Assembly: GCF_026278245.1 (NCBI RefSeq)
Contig: NZ_CP111079.1
Span: 3,288,501 to 3,352,500 of the forward strand
Length of the DNA stretch: 64,000 nt
Origin: Pontibacter kalidii
Lineage (GTDB): Bacteria; Bacteroidota; Bacteroidia; Cytophagales; Hymenobacteraceae
Direction of reading: 5' to 3'
Part shown: positions 35,170-45,500 of the stretch, one piece after another
Layout of the letters: each line of letters begins with the position of its first letter
Numbering within the stretch: position 1 is the stretch's first letter
Position numbers and translations under genes: made by a program
The notes under the pieces: generated by a model
Told to the model about the DNA's origin: nothing
The model's database searches: none
The model's input: only the letters and a program-made list of their open reading frames with translations

Positions 35170-37263
35170 CTAGAAATTCACCTCAACCACCTTACTAAAG
35201 CCGCTTTCACTGCCGTCAGCAAAAAGCACTTTGATGCGGTATTGGTAAATAGTGTTGATGTATAAGTTTGTATCCAGGAGTTCACTTTGTTGCGCGCTCA
35301 GGGTTTTGTAGAGGCGTAACGGCTTGCCAGGCTCCGCTCTGTAAATAAGAAAACTTTTGATATCGGCCTCTCTATAATCCCAGCGCAATACAATCTGCAT
35401 TTTCTCTCTGTCAGCAGTAGCTTTGATAGCAGCAACAGCCGGCTTAAGTCCTGTATCCAGTCTTTTCCCTGAGAATGGTTTAGAGTCTGTGAAAAGTGTG
35501 GCGTTATCAATAGCTCGGACTTTATAAGTATAAGTCACTTTTGCATCGGCGGAGGCATCGGCATAAACCTGTGTGGTGTCCGGTAACTCAGCTAAGAGCA
35601 CCCAGTTTTCTTTGCCATTCTCGGTGCGATAAATCTCTTGTTTAGCCACATCATCGCTGGCACTACGGTTCCAGGCTAAAAGAACGCCCGAAGTTTCTGA
35701 GGTAACACCGGTAAATGAAGGAGGAGCCGGAGGCAGCACATCTGGCCTTTTAAGCTCTACAGGTTCGGAGAAATCGGAAGGATTAAACCTGGTATCGATG
35801 GCAACCACTTTGTAATAGATAGCCTTAGCAAGCGTTTTCACCTGGATGGTATCGGTATATGCAGCGGCTTCAACCGCTTTTCTGGTGACCTGCACAAATT
35901 CCTGGTTAAGACTGTTGGCCCTGTACACCCTGTAGCCAAGTAAATCTGGTTCTGTATTATCTTTCCAGGTGAGCTTTACAATGCCCTCTTCGGTTATTTC
36001 ACCAGCCAATAATACTGGAGCAGCAGGAGGTATACTATCCACTAACTGCACAAATACCGGGAACGACACCGTATTTTCTTCAGATGCCCCATATGCCCGT
36101 ACCCGGTAATAGTTGCCACTCTTCGGATTTTTATCCGTTAAAGTAAAGGTAGCAGCGCTCAACCTATTCGTATTTAGTTTCTGAAACCCATTGTCCGGAT
36201 TGGATGATCGTTCCACATCAAAGCCAAGCATAGCCGCATCGGTAACCGGCATACTCCAGTCTAGTTCTACCATTCTGTTATCTATTGCCTCTGCCCGCTC
36301 GATCTTAGGAGACACTTTTAAGTGGTGGAAAGCCATGACGCTGACTGTATCCGACGGAGGCCCTATCTCCCCAAATGGAGAGACTCCCTTTACACGGTAT
36401 ACCAGTCGCCTGTCAATAGCAGAAACGGTATCTAGTTTTGTTGCCCTGCGCGCCTCTTGCACTGCACCAGCCGAGGCATTCACTACTGGGGCATCGTTAA
36501 CAGCAACAAAAGTTTTGCCTTTGTCTTCAGATCTTTCAACCAGGTAAGTGGTGTAGATGCCGGTAAAGACCTCTTGGTTCCAGCTGACCATAACCCCTTT
36601 TTCCTGTGCATCTAACCGCAGATCAATTGGTTTGGGCAATGGTGCGTAATCAGCAAAGCCGGTAAACACACCCCCTGTGTCTACTTTGATAAACTCATCT
36701 GCCAGAGCCGGGTAAATGCGATAGAGGTATTTCTCGTTGGGCTTGGCAGTTTTATCTACATATCCCAGACCCATCATCCGGGCCACTTCGAAAGACTGAT
36801 CGGCACTAAACAGCGCGAACGAAAAGCGGGATTCATTCTCTTGCAGCCTATTCATCAGTTCGCCTACTCCCATGTCTGCCTGCTGTGTTACCATGAATTC
36901 AGTACCATACAATGCCTGAGCAGCAATGGTAGCATACTTATCGTCTGCAATTACCATCGGTTCCCAAGCATCTAATGGCAAAGGCTTAATTGCCCGGGGA
37001 GTAAGCAGCAGTTCCTCAGGCTTATCTATTAACTTCCCATCTCTTAAAATGGTGAAGCGCCGTATGGTATAGCCATTTCTATTCAGAAACTGCCAGGCTG
37101 CCGCTGTCTCCGGAGCCCACCGCAACGCAACGGAGTCTTTGGCAGGACGGGCAAGAACTGCAATTTTTGTTGCCTCTGTTTGCGCAGAGGCAGATAGCGT
37201 TACCAATAGCAGTACCCACCCCGTCAATAACCTTATGACCATCTTATTGATACTTATCTTCAT
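35170..37263 (-). CDS. Exported fibronectin type III repeat protein
   Basis: The 697-residue protein has a signal peptide ending ATLSASAQ-like (VTLSASAQ) and about five fibronectin type III-like domains from residue 200 on, recognisable by repeated L-W-x-N/D ... Y-x-V-x-A patterns (for example VSWNQEVFTGIYTTYLVERS and VKLTWKDNTEPDLLGYRVYR). The first 190 residues are a distinct module. There is no C-terminal sorting domain. The start at 37263 overlaps the upstream gene by 20 nt; a second Met at 37242 would leave a 1-nt gap and is equally plausible. It lies between the 1470-residue protein and the SprB-repeat gene, and is probably translationally coupled to both. Confidence 0.88.
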   Translation of the reverse strand: MKISINKMVIRLLTGWVLLLVTLSASAQTEATKIAVLARPAKDSVALRWAPETAAAWQFLNRNGYTIRRFTILRDGKLIDKPEELLLTPRAIKPLPLDAWEPMVIADDKYATIAAQALYGTEFMVTQQADMGVGELMNRLQENESRFSFALFSADQSFEVARMMGLGYVDKTAKPNEKYLYRIYPALADEFIKVDTGGVFTGFADYAPLPKPIDLRLDAQEKGVMVSWNQEVFTGIYTTYLVERSEDKGKTFVAVNDAPVVNASAGAVQEARRATKLDTVSAIDRRLVYRVKGVSPFGEIGPPSDTVSVMAFHHLKVSPKIERAEAIDNRMVELDWSMPVTDAAMLGFDVERSSNPDNGFQKLNTNRLSAATFTLTDKNPKSGNYYRVRAYGASEENTVSFPVFVQLVDSIPPAAPVLLAGEITEEGIVKLTWKDNTEPDLLGYRVYRANSLNQEFVQVTRKAVEAAAYTDTIQVKTLAKAIYYKVVAIDTRFNPSDFSEPVELKRPDVLPPAPPSFTGVTSETSGVLLAWNRSASDDVAKQEIYRTENGKENWVLLAELPDTTQVYADASADAKVTYTYKVRAIDNATLFTDSKPFSGKRLDTGLKPAVAAIKATADREKMQIVLRWDYREADIKSFLIYRAEPGKPLRLYKTLSAQQSELLDTNLYINTIYQYRIKVLFADGSESGFSKVVEVNF

Positions 37264-40200
37264 TTTTAATCACGATCAGTTTTGTGCTGGTCACCTTGTT
37301 GGTGCCTGGCAAAGTATAGCTGGCCTTGATCACGTAATTCCCACGGGTTACAGGGCTGAATGTTGTCTGGATAATTGGCAACATGGTTCCTGGGATACTA
37401 TGAGCACCACCTCCAGCATAGGTATTAGCTACTTTCCATTGTAGCTCATGGTAGTCGCGTTCTATATAGTAAGGTAGGTTATAAACAAAAACTGCTAGGT
37501 CGCCTATAGCCCCGCTCTGATTTGAGGAGTACCTTAAACCGGTGATGTTTCTGTTATTATTGATATAAACAGCGCGAACGGGCGGCGCCCCTAACTTATC
37601 TACAGGACTTCGCCAATTGATTGTCAGATTTGACAGCACAGGGTAGTTCTGGTATACATAAGGGTAAATGTAAGCCTGGTACCAGCTGTTGCCAGTCAGG
37701 TCTGCTTCCAGCCTTACCAGTGTCTCTTTACCCTCCTCATTTATTTCAAAATCATCAAACAGCTCCTGGGTTCTAAATATGTACCCCAACTCGGTCACTC
37801 CGTTTCTGATCGGTTTGGTGTAGGAGTATGCATTCGTCACCTTATCCATTTTCTCGGAGAAGCTACTGTACAAGCTGGAGCGGAAGTTCATCAGGAAAGT
37901 TTGCTTTTCCTCAGCACTAGTAAGGGTACCAACCGACTTACGGGTAGTTACCGTTACATCCGAATCTTTTTCAGAAACCAGTGTGGCTTCCTCTGTCTTT
38001 ACATTGCTTTCAATCGTGGCTGAGGCTGTTTTAGGCACGGCAATGATCGCCAGTTTATAGCCTTTGTCGTTGCTGAGCTCCGGCATCGTGAAGTTCACCT
38101 GCCCGTCAGCATAGGCAACAGCAAATTCTTTTACCTCGCCTGTAACTGCCTGCAGCCTTCCTGTCTGGAGGAAATCGTTTTGTGCGTCGAACAGATAGCC
38201 CTGGCCACGTTTGAGTTTTATGTATCCAGCCTTTGACTCATTCTTGTAGTAGTTCAGCTGGTCCATTACCGGGTAGCTGTAGGCTATGTTGCTGGCCGGA
38301 ATATGATCCGGAGCCTGACCGGAAACAAAAGTATTCCCTATCAGCTCCTCATAAGGCTTACCGTTAAGCAGGTAAGGTATCCAGGCACCATTTCTATTTT
38401 CTTCGAAGCTGATCTTTGCCGTTACTGAAATGGAGCGGTTGGATGGCAGCACTTCCGTTGGGTTGAAAGCCAATACGGTTCCGTCTGTATTCCACTCTAA
38501 AGTGCCTGGTATCGCTATACTTCCATCACTAACCCGGAAGTGATCCAGCTTAGCACGGAAGAAAATACTTTTGCCATTTGCATCGCTGATAGAAAACTGC
38601 TCCCCTACCGGAATATTGAACAATGCCTGTGGTATAGCAAACACATCCACCTCTTTAGCTCCACTTGTTGGCGTTACTTCGGCAATTACCTTAACACCAG
38701 CCTCTGCAAAAGCGTCTGTCCCGATTACCTTGCATTCGCTCCCTACAGTAAATTCGAAACTGCATTTACCTTTGACCAGACCACCTAAAATGCGGTAGTT
38801 CCCTCCTACTGTTCCATGCATCCAGGTGGGGTTAGGCATTTTTGCCTGTAATGCTGTAGCTACGCCTAGGTCTATGATGTCATACTTTCCCTTTTTGCCA
38901 AAGATGTTCACTTTGATGCCAATATTACCTTGCACATAGGCATACACCTGGCCATTGGCATACCAGCCATTTATACCGATAGGGCCACTACGACCCTCAC
39001 ACATAGCTTCATTGCCATAGTCTTTCAACATTACATCAAATCCTGCTCCGGCTGCAAAGCGTGCGTAAAACACCAGGAAGGTCAGGTTTCCCGTATCGAA
39101 ATGAAGGCTGGAGCCAAAGGCCATTCCCAAACCGCTGTTCAGGGCATTGAGGTCGCGCATGTAGTCCAGGTTCCTGCCTCCTAAAATCTGGGAGACATTT
39201 GCCGGAGGCGGAGAGCTGCCTGGCAGGTTTTTACCGGCCATAAAGTAGGAGGTGGTTTTGGCTAAACCTACCAGTTCTATGCCTACTGGCGTTTGAGGCG
39301 TACCAAGATGAATGTACCAGTTGTTTGGAGCGAAATAAATGACACCTTCCCCGGCCAGGCCACCGGTATGAATCCCTTTTAAGGCTCCTCCTGCTACATT
39401 TATGTAGGCATCAAAGTTGGCAAACAGGCTGCTGTTGTCTAAATCGTAATCAATGAACATGCTGGCAGCCAGAGCCCCGCGCTTGTTCATACTACCGTGT
39501 GCAGATGCCTTATATCCGGAACCTGGCTCTGTATTGGCCAATGCTTTAGAACCTGCTTTCAGTTGTCCGCCCACATCCGGGAGCGGGTCTTCCAGGAAGT
39601 TTACATTACCAATCAGGTTAATTTGGCTCAGGCCACCGCCTTTATGAAAAACCATCTCAAAACCGACATTGCCGTTCATCATTTCCTGCTTGCCGCTTGT
39701 GCCAAAGCGCACAGCTGCCCTTACTCCAAGTCCGGCTGTGGCATCTGGCAGATAGGCTAAACCTGTCTGAGAATTTACAACAGCTATATTGCCACCACTA
39801 CCCGGCTTCTGCTTCACGGCATAGTATAAACCACCTGCAAAACCGTTTACTTCCAGGACAGGAGTGATTGGAATGCCCGTAGCAAACTCGGCCAAGGCGT
39901 CGGCATACCAGTAATTCAGGCCATCTATACTTCCGAACAAAGCTGTTGCGCCAACGGTGATACCCGGCTTCATGCTGGCTATCAACTGGCCTTTAAAGCC
40001 ACTGCCGAACGTAGCATCCTGCCGGAAGAAATTAAGCTCGCCTCTCAGAGAATAAGCCCCCTGGTCTATGTCCAGGCCAATGCGACTGAATTCGGTTTTG
40101 GAGTAGGTATAGTGCTGGCGGCCGTTCTCATTCGATATCTGGCCCAGCACCAACAGGCTGGCGTCAGCGGCAAAACTGTTGGTGGCGTCGGCTTTCCCCA

Positions 40201-41656
40201 TCAGGCCAACCTTTAAATCGATGCCCAGGCCGCGCAGCTCATTTTGCTTTACCAGTTTGATATTGCTTATACTTGCTTCGAAGGTGCCAACCTTTACGCT
40301 GCTGGTGAAATCAAAATTGCCGCTGTGCAGGTAAGGCGCCTGGGTCGACACAAGCAGCTGCTCAAACTTTACATCACCAAGGGTAAACTGGTTTCCGGTT
40401 TTATCGCTGCCTTCGGTACCGCTCAGGCTGGCCTTAACAGACATGCGCCCGCTCAGGCTAGCCATTGCTTCAAACTCACTACCTATTAAAGCCACCTCTA
40501 CAAAAGAGCCTCTGTCTAACGTTACCTGTCCGGCGGCAAAGAGCTTGAATTCCATAGAATCGGCAGCAGCAACGTTAAAGATGTACTCGTTGCCGGGATT
40601 AAAGGTACAGGTATAAGGCAGCTGCTGCTCCTCACCGGAAATGGGCACATTCAGTTTGCCAGCCATACTTCCATACTTTAGCTGACTTGCTATCAGCCCT
40701 ACCGAGAGATCATCGATAGAATAAGCCCAGCCACCCAGGTCTCCGTTCTGGAAAGGGATAACGTTGCTGGCAATAAACTCACCACTCAAACCTTGGGCAT
40801 CTATCAGCAGGTTACGGGCTGCGACTTCTTTTCTGCCGTTAACGGAGCGGTCTTTCAGTTCTTCGGGAAGCTTGACAGACAAATTGCGCAGGTAAACACC
40901 GCGCCAGAGTTCAGGGGCGGCATCGGCTAAGTAGATTTGCTCATAATCGGGCGGGAAAACCATACCTGCCGCATTCGCATGATCGCTGAGGTCTATGACA
41001 GCTTCGGACACGGTAAAGGTAAAGCCATTGATGCCCTTTACCCGGAACGGCTCTATAGCGATAGAGGCCAGCAGGTTGTTCAGGTCTGAGAACTCTATGG
41101 TCGTGGTACCTTTTACACGTTCATCGTTAGTCTCTTTTACCAGTTTGGAGGGCATTTCTATTTCCAGGCCAAGCCCCGCTCTCCGAAAACCGCTACAGTC
41201 GAACTCCAGGAAGGTATTGCCTTTTTGCACCTGCAGGTTAGCATCGCCCATACCGGGCAGCCTGAGCTTTTGGTTGTTTACCAGCTCCATACGGGCTATA
41301 CCGGCAATGCCGCCATCGTAGCTTAAAGCCACTGGCTCTGGTGTGGCCAGGTAAATGGTTTGGCTAGAGCCTGGGAGTTGCAGCGCAGTATAGGCCTTGA
41401 ACTCGGCACGGTCCGGGTACAGCACCAGTTCATCTATCAGTATAAGGGGTTTATCGCTGGTGTTGCTGCCAATGCCCACCGGCATTTGCAGGGGCTTATC
41501 TGGCTTAAGCTCTGAAACAAGCAGCCGGCAGTTTTGCACGGTTTGCTGCAGCTGCTCGATGTGCTGCTCTAGCGAAAGGGGTTCCTGTGCCTTCGCCTGC
41601 AGGGCTAACAGCAAGAAAACCAAAAGAATAGAAAAAGCGCGTAAACGTTTTATCAT
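37244..41656 (-). CDS. Large exported beta-rich protein of unknown function (TANFOR-locus type)
   Basis: The 1470-residue product has a signal peptide (MIKRLRAFSILLVFLLLALQAKAQ). The mature part is beta-rich: repeated Gly-rich segments (about 450-900) resemble outer-membrane strand patterns without an obvious complete barrel, and a C-terminal half carries Ig-like stretches. It has no catalytic motif, SprB repeat or sorting domain that I can see. I recall similar proteins beside TANFOR-domain genes in other Bacteroidota, but know no function. It starts 482 nt after the candidate immunity gene and is followed, with overlap, by the FnIII gene. Confidence 0.85.
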   Translation of the reverse strand: MIKRLRAFSILLVFLLLALQAKAQEPLSLEQHIEQLQQTVQNCRLLVSELKPDKPLQMPVGIGSNTSDKPLILIDELVLYPDRAEFKAYTALQLPGSSQTIYLATPEPVALSYDGGIAGIARMELVNNQKLRLPGMGDANLQVQKGNTFLEFDCSGFRRAGLGLEIEMPSKLVKETNDERVKGTTTIEFSDLNNLLASIAIEPFRVKGINGFTFTVSEAVIDLSDHANAAGMVFPPDYEQIYLADAAPELWRGVYLRNLSVKLPEELKDRSVNGRKEVAARNLLIDAQGLSGEFIASNVIPFQNGDLGGWAYSIDDLSVGLIASQLKYGSMAGKLNVPISGEEQQLPYTCTFNPGNEYIFNVAAADSMEFKLFAAGQVTLDRGSFVEVALIGSEFEAMASLSGRMSVKASLSGTEGSDKTGNQFTLGDVKFEQLLVSTQAPYLHSGNFDFTSSVKVGTFEASISNIKLVKQNELRGLGIDLKVGLMGKADATNSFAADASLLVLGQISNENGRQHYTYSKTEFSRIGLDIDQGAYSLRGELNFFRQDATFGSGFKGQLIASMKPGITVGATALFGSIDGLNYWYADALAEFATGIPITPVLEVNGFAGGLYYAVKQKPGSGGNIAVVNSQTGLAYLPDATAGLGVRAAVRFGTSGKQEMMNGNVGFEMVFHKGGGLSQINLIGNVNFLEDPLPDVGGQLKAGSKALANTEPGSGYKASAHGSMNKRGALAASMFIDYDLDNSSLFANFDAYINVAGGALKGIHTGGLAGEGVIYFAPNNWYIHLGTPQTPVGIELVGLAKTTSYFMAGKNLPGSSPPPANVSQILGGRNLDYMRDLNALNSGLGMAFGSSLHFDTGNLTFLVFYARFAAGAGFDVMLKDYGNEAMCEGRSGPIGINGWYANGQVYAYVQGNIGIKVNIFGKKGKYDIIDLGVATALQAKMPNPTWMHGTVGGNYRILGGLVKGKCSFEFTVGSECKVIGTDAFAEAGVKVIAEVTPTSGAKEVDVFAIPQALFNIPVGEQFSISDANGKSIFFRAKLDHFRVSDGSIAIPGTLEWNTDGTVLAFNPTEVLPSNRSISVTAKISFEENRNGAWIPYLLNGKPYEELIGNTFVSGQAPDHIPASNIAYSYPVMDQLNYYKNESKAGYIKLKRGQGYLFDAQNDFLQTGRLQAVTGEVKEFAVAYADGQVNFTMPELSNDKGYKLAIIAVPKTASATIESNVKTEEATLVSEKDSDVTVTTRKSVGTLTSAEEKQTFLMNFRSSLYSSFSEKMDKVTNAYSYTKPIRNGVTELGYIFRTQELFDDFEINEEGKETLVRLEADLTGNSWYQAYIYPYVYQNYPVLSNLTINWRSPVDKLGAPPVRAVYINNNRNITGLRYSSNQSGAIGDLAVFVYNLPYYIERDYHELQWKVANTYAGGGAHSIPGTMLPIIQTTFSPVTRGNYVIKASYTLPGTNKVTSTKLIVIKNEDKYQ

Positions 41657-42138
41657 GCAGCGTTCCTATAGGTCCTATATAGAACTGCCCAACACGCATT
41701 CATTGAAGAGAGAATAGTACAGTTTGTTTTCAAGTATGCTTTGTCTCCGATTCAAGTATAACTTAAACCAGAGAGTGTTTCCGGCGGCTCACAAATATTC
41801 AAGCCTCCGAATATAGTGATAAAAGTTTAAATGCTAGCGCGGTGCGAGGAAATTGAATGAAAAGCGAAAGAGTTACTCGATTATTTGAGGCTGAAGGAGT
41901 ATTCTATATTAATTAATTTTAAAAAAACAGGTAGTCTGTTAGTTTTTTACAGAAAATTAAAAACCACTTAGTCCTCAACAATTTACCTAAGCTTAGATTA
42001 GCTTATTACATCTCAAAATCCTTGTTGGTTATAACACTAATAAAATTGGATATTTCAAATAAATAGCTTAGATCTTTAACTTCCTGTCAATTAAGCTATA
42101 TAATTAATCTCTTCGTAGATCTTCCTGGTAGTTTATAC
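41657..42138. other. AT-rich spacer downstream of the candidate immunity gene
   Basis: This 482-bp stretch is strikingly AT-rich, has stops in all frames and no recognisable gene. It separates the toxin-immunity pair from the structural genes. It may hold the promoter of the downstream operon or a decayed remnant of an older immunity cassette. Confidence 0.5.
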
Positions 42139-42564
42139 TTAAAGCTCAAAATAAAATCTTTTTAACAATTGGTTTTTAACTCTAAGAACCTCCTTAGTAT
42201 ATACTCCATTTTGTTCGACTCCCTTAATACGAGATTTTAGTTTATCTAATAATGCAGGAGTGATATTCCAATCGGTTTCAAGTTTATTTTCCTCCTTACG
42301 ATAAATAAAATAGCTCCACAAATACCGTAATGAAGCTAATAGAATAAGTTCGTCATCATATCTTACTAAAAGCCTCAGTAAAATTCTATTAAGTAAGTTA
42401 TAAAGTTTTTTTTCTCCCTCGTGCTTTGCAAATTCCCACATATAATACCATGTTACGGAAAAATCATGTTCATTCCAGTCCCTGTTTAAGTAAAAGTATT
42501 CGTCTTTCCCTAATACAAACAATTCTTCCTTGCCTTCTTGTAAAGCTTTTTTTAAAGGGTTCAT
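42139..42564 (-). CDS. Candidate immunity protein, 141 residues
   Basis: The gene overlaps the end of the 1722-residue protein by 4 nt (ATGA, 42561-42564), so the two are translationally coupled. The product has no signal peptide and is predicted helical, rich in Leu, Glu, Lys, Tyr and Trp (YFYLNRDWNEHDFSVTWYY, LLASLRYLWSYFIYRKEENK). It matches no family I know. Position directly after a toxin-like C-terminus, cytosolic nature and AT-rich composition are the classical features of a polymorphic-toxin immunity gene; the function is inferred from context only. Confidence 0.7.
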   Translation of the reverse strand: MNPLKKALQEGKEELFVLGKDEYFYLNRDWNEHDFSVTWYYMWEFAKHEGEKKLYNLLNRILLRLLVRYDDELILLASLRYLWSYFIYRKEENKLETDWNITPALLDKLKSRIKGVEQNGVYTKEVLRVKNQLLKRFYFEL

Positions 42565-45500
42565 TTTAAATGTTTAACATTCTCAGCTCCAAAAATATCT
42601 ATAAACTGTTTCCAGTCATTATTGTGGTCAAAGTCTTTAAGATTTACTATAACCGCTTCTAATGTCCCGTGTTTTGTTTTACCTCCCGGCTCCCACAGCC
42701 CATCATAAGCCCCAAACTCATTACCGTTTGGCATACCATAGATAAACTTATTTTGTTCAGCAGGAATAGTAACTAAATATACTTCATCATTGGGCAAAAA
42801 GTATGTATCACCAAGATCAAGTTCATTAACTAATACTTTCAAATCTTTCCCTGATTCTTCGAATCTAGATATTACAACATCCATTTCAGGTTTTAAGCCA
42901 ACAAACTTTCTGGGAGCAAGAGTACTTCTACCTTGAGTAATATCTCGTTTTCTAATTACAAATGCAGCACCATCTTTTTCAAATTTTGAAATATGTCTTA
43001 AAATGTATTCTTCTGATAAATACGTTCTAGGTAGTGGTCTGTCATTCTTCGGGAAAGCAAGTACTCTTTCTTTATTCCATCCTGCTAGCCATGCGTCTGA
43101 CAGATCATCTAAAAAGCGAGCTACTACCCCATACTGCTGCTCCCCATTCAGATTCAGTTCAGCTAACCCGTGCTCGCCATCTATTATTATCTGTTTACCT
43201 TTAGGATCACGCCCAACCTGTACCTGAAGTTTTCCTGAAGCAAGCTGTTCTTTTACTGCAGGAACCGCAGACGGTTCAATATCCAATCCCAGGCGCATCT
43301 GATTCCCACTAGCAGGATCAGTAAACTCGATCCATTGCAGCCTATCCAGGTCAAAATCATTTAATATGTTACCTGCGTCATCCGTAAAGCGTGTTACATA
43401 CCTACCATCCTGTATAACAACGGTAGCATACCTTTTACCTACTTTATACAAATTTCTTCCTGCCTTAAATATCGGCTTTGCAACTTTAAATGTAGCCTGC
43501 AAGGTAATATTCAAAGGGTCCAGGATGTTCATGATCTCTGAAACCCTGGCCAGCGTGCCCACCTTGGCAAAGGCGATGGCAACTGTCACTACTTGGAATA
43601 CAGCGTTACCTGAGTTGTATGAAATCTGGCAGGCATTGCCTTCCGTGAACTGGTTTTGAATTACATCCCACAAACACTTCCCATAGCCTACTGCCTGTGC
43701 ATTTGGTATGGCAATGTATACTTCCAGGTTGGTGCGCCCGCAGAACTCTTGTATTTTATTGAAAGTATCGAAGAAGTTTACTCTGGCATTGTCCTCATTG
43801 GTAATCACTTTTATGATCAGGCTGCCCAAGTCAGGTATTCCTGCAACCGTTTGTATCAGTCCATTGTAAGCTCCTGATACAAATGCAAATTCTAACTGCT
43901 GAGAAGGGTAGCCACCAACGTTTATGTCATTAAATACTCTAAGGTCGGCCTGAGCAACCTTGGTGTAGCTGTAGATTTTAAAGAAAACAGGATCATAATC
44001 TTCATGCCCTGCATTCCAATACTTCTCGGGAAGCTCCAGATTCTTTATCAGGCCGGTTAACCCATCTAGTACAGCAGTTAAAGGGTTAAAATCTCTGCCC
44101 ATACTTGGTAAAACTTTACCAAACACGTCTAATAATCCCTTAGATTCTGCAGGTAAATTCTGCTTGCCTACGTGATACTTTCGCAGAGTGGCCTTACCGC
44201 TTTCATCATAATGAACCCAAAGCGCAATCTCCTTCTCTCCTAGTTGGGTAAACTGATTTTTAATATCAGCAACTCTATCAGACTGAGAGTTGGCATCGGT
44301 TACAAAGATTTTAGGTGTTAGGCCTCTCTCTGATATTTTCACTAAATCACTAATGGCAGCCCGAACATCATCAGCTGAATATCTATTAGTGTAGTTAAAT
44401 AAATGATTCCCATCACCTGTTAAGTCTTGGCAGGTCTTTAAAACAATCTGCTGCGAATCAATTTTCTTTACAGGAATATTTATAGTAGAAGCTACGCGAT
44501 CACTTAGAGTAGTAGGGGTAGTATAATAAGCAGTGGAGAATTCATAAATACAATCATTATTAGTTTGCTTGATAAACTGCACTAATATTTCCTTTTGAGT
44601 TAACTTTTTAACTCTGCGTATGTCGTTAGGTTTATTAGGATCAGTACTCTTATACCCTATAAATACCCCATCTTTAATTTCTGCACGATACTTTATTTTA
44701 TCACTTGTTTCAAAGCCATATAATGCACCATCTGGATAAGGTGTCTTATCATCCTTATCTGGAACAAGCAAAGCCCCAATATCAGCATCTGGAATATGAA
44801 TTGGATAACCGTTAAGAGCAATAAAATACTCACTCCCTAAATACGCCCCCTCATCATCTCCCTCAAACGGACGGAAGATAACATCCGGATTGCGCATGTA
44901 CTTCCATTGAGCATATGACAAGCCTGTTCCCAAATTCAGACCATAGTCCATCAGGTTATTGGTTCTGCCCTGCGTGTCTGCCCCATACACCTCCCAGGTG
45001 TGCTGCAGGTTAAAGGCCCCATGCCCTAGTTCGTGCGCCATGGTGAGCAGCACAGCGGCATCTGTTTCAGGATCGTGGCTTGGCACTTTAACAAAGCCAA
45101 CCTGCCCGCCGCGCACCATGTACCCTTTCTGTCCTGGGTCAGAGAACCTGTTTACCAGGAACAGGTAGTATGTTTTATCCTGCAGCGTATGTTTTTTGGC
45201 GTACAGACCTGCCAGTTTCTTCTGTTCAGCAGTGTAGGCACTTGCCATACTGCTGCTTCCGACGTCAAGCCCGTTTCGGTCTAAGTCCCAGCCATCTTCC
45301 CCGTCTGTGTAGGCCATAAAGTTATCTGCTGTGGTAACTTCCCAGTCTACTACTGCCTGCTTGTAAATGCTGTTCAGGTGAGTGCGTATAGCCGCTGCTG
45401 TCAGATGCTCCCCGGCACCATTTACAGGCACTATCACTACCTTTTTGGTGATCTTCTTAAAGCTGGCAATGTTCAGTTTCCCCAGGTTCAGTCCTTCTTT

